A stretch of DNA of 24,387 bases from contig NW_003111983.1 in assembly GCF_000003605.2 (NCBI RefSeq), positions 33,586 to 57,972 of the forward strand, written 5' to 3'. Shown here piece by piece: positions 18,481 to 24,387 of the stretch. The DNA is from Saccoglossus kowalevskii. Taxonomy: Eukaryota; Hemichordata; Enteropneusta; Harrimaniidae. The notes beneath the pieces were generated by a model. The model made no database searches and was not told the DNA's origin. It saw only the letters and a list, made by a program, of their open reading frames with translations. The position numbers were made by a program, and so were the translations under genes. Numbering within the stretch: position 1 is the stretch's first letter; every line of letters begins with the position of its first letter.

Positions 18481-20763
18481 TGAAACGACAAATGCTGAAG
18501 TCTAATATTGAATATTTTCAACTCCGGGTCTGTGGGATTTTAATGTCGTTTGTTATTAAAGTTAAATGGACAACGGAACTCTTGTTTTTGTGTTTTTTCT
18601 TTTTCTGTTTTGTGATATTTTGGCGTATTACTATGGCAACAATTCGATTATATCAATTATCGGTGATAAACTAAAAACTCTATTTGGTTCATTGTTTTGA
18701 AAATATAATTGCGGCTTAACGGACAACCCACAGTACTATCAACAATTACACGAAAAAATCGATGAATGGAGATTGAACACGAGTATTTTCAAAACAAAAG
18801 GTTGCTATGGGATATTTTAAAATTTAACATAAGAACATGTATTATTCAGTTTAGTGAGCAGATGACAAAGCAACGCAAATAAAAAAAACTTGAAAAAGAT
18901 ATTTTGGATTTAGATGTCCCAACTGACCTAAACAGACAGCCCAACGAACCCAAACCTTGATTTGTTCCCAAAAGCTAGATCTGATGAACATTATGAACAA
19001 ATTACACAGGATGTTATTATTCGATCCAGAGCCCTGTGGGTCGAGAAAGGAGGAAAAAAGTACAAAGTATTTTTGGGTTTGGAAAAAATTAACCATCGTA
19101 GGTCGCACCTTCAGAGAGTCCGTGGTTCGGATGGGTCGATTAAGCAAAACCCTAAAGATGTCTTAGGGGAATTCAAGTCATTTTACATAAATCTTTATCA
19201 ATCAAATCTGGCAACTAAAATCAATTCTAATAATTTTTTTTTTTACCAATAATATTTTTGCATGTAAATGATAGAGATATGTGAAGGCGCTATAACTATG
19301 AATGAAGCTTATAAAACCCTATGGACTATGTGTATGGGTAAGACTCTACATTCTATGTTGCTGTCAGGCCTCTTGTTGGCAATTTTGTTGTCGATTCGTT
19401 AAATTATGCATATGAACAAGGACAACTTTCTACTTCCCAACATGAAAGCATAATTAGCCTTATTGAAAAAGAGGAAAGATAAGCAGTACATTAAAAACTG
19501 GCGTCCAATTTCGCTTATAAATGTAGATGCTAAAATCGGTTCATGTTGCATCTCCAAAGGACTGGAGAAAGTTTTGCACAATGTTATTCACTGTACTCAG
19601 TCTGCCTTTGTTCAAGGAAGAGATATTTTCGATTGTATACGATTAATTGAGGAAATTCTACTCTGTAGTGATGAAAATAAGTTGCCGGGAATAATGATGG
19701 CGATTGATTTTCAAAGGCCTTTGACGCTCTAGAATGGACTATTTAAATTTCAAAAAATTGTCAGGGTACATATTTCACACAATTGAAAACAACGTAACTT
19801 AAAATTAATAGGCAAAATACAAATTGTCAAGAGTCTTGCAATATCAAAACTTGTGAATTTAATGCGGATGACGCATATTTTAACTGATGTAAATAAGAAA
19901 ATATTTAAGTTTATATGGAATGGCAAGGACAAAATCACAATCGAAATTAGATATAACAAATGGAGGTTTAAGAACACCTGACATTTTCGGGCTGCATGAT
20001 ACTCTACGTGTTAAGAGTTACGAGATATCTTGCAAGCTCAATTCATCATTTATGGAAAAGTTTTCTGTCAAGAAGATTAAAACCAGTTGGAAAGATTTTT
20101 ATTTATTTGTAGTTGTCACCAGATGCCTTGCCAATCAATTTCAATAAGTTTTATCAGTAAGCTTTTAGTGCTTGGATTAGATTAAAATGCTAAGGATCAG
20201 AACCCTGTAGCACGGTGAATAACAAAGATATCAAATTATATGGAACGTCTGTGTATGTCCCTGACATACATGTATGGGTATTTGCTATATTTCAGATAAG
20301 TCGTCAAAGTTTACAGTTGTTTAAATTGGTATGTATTTGGGATGCTATACCTCTGGAATGAAAATATGTAATAACAAAATATTTTAAACAGCCAATTACC
20401 AATAGCTTCAGGCTATTCGGAGAATTTAATCTGGCATGGTCCGATCTTGCAAAGTATTACGTTCTTTCTTTTTTTAGCACAATAGATACCAAAACTAGAA
20501 TTCAATTCAAATTACTACAAATTACCCAAAGTTAGTGATCCACTGTGTTCCTGTGTCGCTGCGAAATCGAAACCAGAGATCATTTGTTTTATTACTGTAC
20601 ATATTCTCGGACCTTTTGAAAAGCTTTTTCAAAAGTTTTTCAATAATCACGTAATACTGGGCTCCCCAGATTTCTCAAAAAATTAAACCATCCTATTTTC
20701 CTTGGAAAACAATATCTATATTAGTGTAAAATGCAATATAGAAAACCGTCCTTTCCATTATTA
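18481..20763 (+). pseudogene. L1/Tx1-like ORF2, linker to C-terminus (copy B)
   Basis: This is the more complete of the two ORF2 linkers. TDNPQYYQQLHEKIDEW lies near 18720, then LKFNIRTCIIQFSEQMTKQ near 18819. The sequence RALWVEKGGKKYKVFLGLEK (about 19030-19087) is followed by QNPKDVLGEFKSFYINLYQS. The RT N-terminus is KKRKDKQYIKNWRPISLINV (19463 on), then GLEKVL, AFVQGRDIFDCIRLIEEIL and MAIDFQRP (to about 19725). A deletion at about 19740 removes the RT palm that copy A still has, including its DD position. The C-terminal part resumes with DVNKKIFKFIWNG-like sequence (near 19887). It ends with a zinc-knuckle-like LCRCEIETRDHLFYYC (to 20598). Frames shift many times, so it is non-functional. 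Confidence 0.78.
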
Positions 20764-21695
20764 GTCCCTGTTCAGACGCAGTCCGAAAACGGGGACTTAT
20801 GTATTGACCTCCGTGCGTCCGTGCTTTCGTTCGTGCGTGCGTGGGTCAGGACCTGTATCTTAGAAATGCCTGGACCAATCACAATCAAACTTCACGCATA
20901 CATCATACATGATATTATATATATGCACATACATTTGTTTCACGATCTGATTCAAGATGGCCGAATGGCGGCCATTTTTGTTCTAAATATTATCAAAATC
21001 AAGCATTTCTCGGCTGTTTAGTGATGGATTTTGTTCAAACTTGGTATATACGTTGGACATTATAGGACATTGATGCACATCTTTTTGTTCTCAGATAAGA
21101 TTCAAAATGGCCGACTGTTAATAAATGTGGTTCTAATGCCATATCTCTGACTTGCTGTGACTGATTATGTTCAAATTTTAGATATTCATTATACATCATG
21201 TCATAGATATACAGATATATTGGTTTGACGATCCTATTTAAAATGGCCGATTGGTGGCCATTTTTGTGCTGAAAAATCATCAAATATCAATCATTTCTGG
21301 CATTTATGGATGGATTTTGTTCAAACGTGGTACATAAATTAGTCATTGCGGGTTCCTGATGCACGTTATTTTATTTTTTTAGATCAGATTCAGAATGGCT
21401 AACTAGTGGCCATTCTGTTTTAATGAATGGGCTTCTAGAGCCATATCTCTGACATGCTTTGACTGACTATGTTCAAATTTTATATATTCATTATATATGT
21501 ATTCAAAATGGCTGATTTTGTTTTAATTAATGCTGTTCGAAAGCAATATATCTCAATACTCGTTTGACGATCAGATACTAATGTCAATAATCATATTCCT
21601 GACATGTTTATATTCCAGCTATATTACTATAACCAAAACTATATATCTTAAATTCGATACCTTAACGGGGACTGTGCCACGCATGGCTTGTTTCA
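20764..21695. mobile_element. 932-bp repeat element with 7-bp target duplications and ATGGCC/GGCCAT units
   Basis: It is flanked by perfect ATTATTA repeats at 20757-20763 and 21696-21702. Removing the element plus one flank rejoins the LINE frame exactly (SFPLL then IQQTQRMEE). The element starts GTCCCTGTTCAGACG and carries AACGGGGACT near both ends (about 20790 and 21665). Internally, five degenerate units spaced about 115-150 bp apart carry GATTCAAGATGGCCGAATGG and a GGCCATTTTTG arm (about 20951, 21102, 21236, 21388 and 21503), alternating with TTTTGTTCAAACTTGGTA. ATGGCC and GGCCAT can pair as small hairpins. Open frames inside are incidental. From memory this resembles a dispersed molluscan repeat; its transposition class is unknown. 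Confidence 0.75.
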
Positions 21696-21702
21696 ATTAT
21701 TA

Positions 21703-21960
21703 ATCCAGCAAACGCAACGCATGGAAGAATAATTCGCAAACAGGCAAAATTTACTTGACAAACATAATGATAAATGGTTAATTTTAATAAATTTAATTAC
21801 CAGTAATACCTATATATTATTGAATGTATTTTCATAGTGTTGCATCCTTTTCCTTTATTTGTTTTTGTATTGTTACCTTTCCAATTGTTTTCTTTCAGTG
21901 TGCCTTGTTGTATTGTAAACATATCACATTATATTAAGAAAATAAAATATATTCTCAATA
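21703..21960 (+). pseudogene. L1/Tx1-like ORF2 C-terminal end and 3' UTR (copy B)
   Basis: The frame interrupted at 20763 continues as IQQTQRMEE, stop, FANRQNLLDKHNDKWLIL (to about 21785). This matches the terminal R.xE..IA..N.L.KH..KW pattern of L1/Tx1-like ORF2 proteins. After it comes non-coding, T-rich sequence ending AAGAAAATAAAATATATTC near 21955, with AATAAA as a likely polyadenylation signal and a short A-rich end. Confidence 0.7.
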
Positions 21961-22459
21961 TAAAAAAATACATCTTTTAGACACTTATAAATTGAGGAAC
22001 AAAAGTCTATTCGACAACCAGCATAACGCGCACAATGGTTGGTAATATTCAGCTGACAAACTAACTTTTGGGTATCACAATCCCAATAAATGTCATAAAA
22101 AAATAACTAAAAATATAAAATTCTATAATATATATAAATAAATAAATATACTTTCATCTAACGTAAACAAATAGTGGTACTTGGAGTGGTGATATAACTA
22201 ATATTCTGTAAAATGTTGTAATTTCACACAGTAAAACAATTTGAATAAACCCGTATCCAGATAACCATGGTATCGGCATTTAACACACTATTATTAAAGT
22301 CACACTTTTGTTTGTTTGACTTGGCAACAATATTGAGTAGGATAGAAATAGCACTGATTGTAAATGGTCAGTCAGGCACGAAACCATTTTAAGTGTTTAT
22401 GACGTGTTGCCCATAAATATGACATTGCTATTGATGTGTGTCTTTTTATTATTTTCCAG
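21961..22459 (+). other. Intron before the second Ig exon
   Basis: The sequence 21961-22409 is A+T-rich with no recognised feature. From 22410 (CCCATAAATATGACATTGC) to the acceptor TTTTTATTATTTTCCAG it is identical base for base with 10670-10719. Confidence 0.7.
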
Positions 22460-22771
22460 AGGTAGCACCATTTTTGTTTCGTATATCAGGACATGCTACA
22501 AGAGTTATAACAGAAGATGGTAGATTATTTGTACATGCAGGTGGTGAAGAATTTTACATTGATTGTGAGAGACCATCATCAGTAGCACGGAACGCACATT
22601 GGTATAGGTTTGGTGAGCTTCGAGGTTCCTACTTTGTTGGGAACAAACAACAGAAGCGTATCAAATTATATAGTGATAGAACATATCAATCAGGAACTTA
22701 CAAATGTAGAAGACTATTGCATGGTAGTCGAGAAATTTATGATGAACGTGTTATCAAAGTGTACATCCAAG
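22460..22771 (+). CDS. Exon: Ig-like domain (second copy)
   Basis: Internal exon of 312 bp (104 codons), phase 1-1, with the same acceptor as the first Ig exon and donor GTAAGT. It is one codon shorter, in the C-C' loop (GELRGSYF against GERSRSSYF). The Ig core is intact: EEFYIDC, HWYRFG and SGTYKC. The first 36 residues match the first copy exactly. The remainder differs at about sixteen aligned codons that change the amino acid and one that does not. It either adds a second Ig domain to the same Ig-CCP protein or belongs to a tandem paralogue whose CCP exons lie beyond the window. The homologous flanks make the second option somewhat more likely. It appears functional: there are no stops or frameshifts and both splice sites are intact. 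Confidence 0.88.
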
Positions 22772-22772
22772 G

Positions 22773-24387
22773 TAAGTACAATGTATCACTGCATGAATGT
22801 AGAGTGGAAATAACATACCAAATTGTAGATTTGTGAATACAAGTCATATAGGTAATTTTACAAATTCAAGAACTTAGCTGAGATTACAAAGTACATTACA
22901 CAATGTGAGTTGTTCAAAATAAGTGGGCACATCCCGTTTCACATGCAGCACAATCAAATGGTTTCTGTATGAACAAACTGTATTATTTCTATTTGAGATC
23001 ATCTTTGTAACATCATATCTCTGCAAAAGAAAATGGTGAATTCTAAGGCGAGTTGTTCTCTACGAAACCATATATATTTAATAAGACGAAAGAGGAAATT
23101 ATAGTCTTTTCGAAAAATCTGCAATGTATACTACTTGTATACTACAGTTGACATTTTTTTTTTCTTTTTCAAAACGTTCATGTTAGGATAAATGTCCAAG
23201 ACAATTAGTTTCACTATCGGATCGAAGATGGTTAACTGGCAGCCATTTTACTTTTTAGCTTACTTTTTTAGCCATAGCTTTTACATGTTTGATTGATATA
23301 TATCACATGTGTCATAAAGGAATGCATGTTTATTGTGAGATCAAAAATTGTTTGGCTTGTAGGGATAAATGTGCATGATGATTTGATTTTTGATCAGATA
23401 TTTCCCATTTGGCCATACTAATAAGTCGATAATACTATCATTTGTTTGTCACATTCATCATCTTACATGTTTATTTGTGAGAATATGTTCCAAAGATTGT
23501 CTTAAATATTCATTGCCAAAAAATGAAAATAATATTAAAAAATGATAAATATAAACAATTATGTACATGCATTATGCATATTAAATTTTAAAATGCCTTA
23601 ATTGTCCACCATGAAGGAGTGTCATTGTATAACAGCATAACAAATAAGCTGGCACACAATTACGATACTTGAGAATAGAAAAATTGAATAAATATGAGAC
23701 ACAGACTTGCAGACATTCTGTTTTTTGGTTATATTACTTTATGAATAACACTTCCCATTAACAATCGCCTATTTTTTTGGAAGCTTGAAAATATATAAAA
23801 AAACACTGTGGTATTTGGAGTTGAAAGTTAGTGAATGTATGTAACCTTGATGTTTTCCTACTGTGTTCTGCATTTGAAAAAACAAAAACAAAAACTAAAC
23901 AAACAAATATTAAACCATTGATGTATTAAATAGGTACTTTTCTGATAGAAGATAGATATATGCGCACACTGCTTACAGTTTCTCGATTTAGAGGATGCAT
24001 AATTGTATAGGTGTGAAAGCGATCTCATTATGTAAATGAGAATCACTGCTAATGACCATTTGTCGAGCCACGTCGGTCTAGTAACCTTTGATTTCAAAAT
24101 CAAGTCATGATCAAAACTTAGGAATTTAACGTAGTGAATTTAGGCAGAGGGTTGACTATTTTGAACTGTGGGCATTAATCTGTGATTCAGCCAATGAAGC
24201 TCCATGACCTCAATATTTTCCTTCACACCACGAACCACGTAACAGAGGCCAAGAGGCACAGTCATATTGGCCTACTCGTCACTCTGGTTCATTCTTTCTC
24301 CGCACCGAGGACTAAGCGAACGCTATGGAAAAAGTGGGATGGTTGGGGGAAACCAGAGTCAATGGTGGGTTTGAACTATGTGAATAG
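22773..24387 (+). other. Intron after the second Ig exon
   Basis: No coding exon was recognised to the end of the window. From 22773 to about 23570 it matches 11036-11810, including ATGGTTAACTGGCAGCCATTT at about 23228. A further patch at 24078-24116 matches 11918-11956. Extra sequence of about 450 bp between these patches is not found in copy A. Beyond 24120 the similarity stops; a CCP exon corresponding to 12452 would be expected past the window end if the whole gene were duplicated. Confidence 0.65.

Noticed and set aside
20731-21021. + strand open frame of 96 codons
   Set aside because: It crosses the insertion point of the 932-bp repeat element, joining LINE remnant to repeat sequence, so it is not a real gene.
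24060-24387. Search for a CCP exon in the last part of the window equivalent to 12452-12652
   Set aside because: No Cys-spaced CCP motif with splice sites was found before the window ends. If it exists it is further downstream.
1-24387. tRNA, rRNA or other structured RNA genes
   Set aside because: No cloverleaf with A and B box, and no rRNA-like segment, was recognised by reading; short hairpins are explained by repeats.

Overview
This is eukaryotic intronic and transposon-rich DNA, about two-thirds A+T by eye. All recognisable host coding sequence is on the + strand, in five short exons with GT/AG borders. The repeat landscape resembles that of bivalve or other lophotrochozoan molluscs: repeats built on a palindromic ATGGCC...GGCCAT core, a family ending in GCGGAGCTA, and decayed non-LTR retrotransposons. 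A mollusc is my best guess; it is an inference, not a proof.

Host gene(s). Five exons are supported: one Ig-like domain exon (10720-11034), three CCP/Sushi exons (12452-12652, 13078-13305, 15656-15865) and a second Ig exon (22460-22771) that is a clear duplicate of the first. All five are symmetrical phase 1-1 exons, so any of them can be joined without breaking frame. They encode part of an extracellular mosaic Ig-CCP-CCP-CCP(-Ig) protein. The signal peptide, membrane anchor and remaining exons lie outside the window. The second Ig exon is either a further domain of the same gene or the start of a tandem paralogue; the repeated flanking sequence favours a tandem segmental duplication.

Layout. 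1-160: 3' tail of a CR1/L2-like LINE. 160-10665: duplicated block copy A, containing an old L1/Tx1-like LINE (ORF1 at 1489-2240, ORF2 pieces at 2860-3788 and 9007-10665). This LINE is interrupted by a 599-bp insertion (2983-3581) and by a nearly full-length but internally deleted CR1/L2-like LINE (about 3789-9006). 10670-15865: Ig exon and three CCP exons with introns; the intron at 13306-15655 holds a tandem repeat split by a 639-bp solo LTR. 16217-21960: block copy B with a second decayed copy of the L1/Tx1-like LINE, interrupted by a 932-bp repeat element with perfect 7-bp target duplications. 22410-24387: second Ig exon and following intron, homologous to the region after 10670.

The most interesting signal is the pair of Ig exons. 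Their 5' part and preceding intron end are almost identical, but the rest of the domain differs by about sixteen amino-acid-changing codons against one silent codon. This is the pattern expected of diversifying selection, possibly combined with gene conversion, in a recognition molecule. No RNA gene, CRISPR array, operon or prokaryotic signal was seen.
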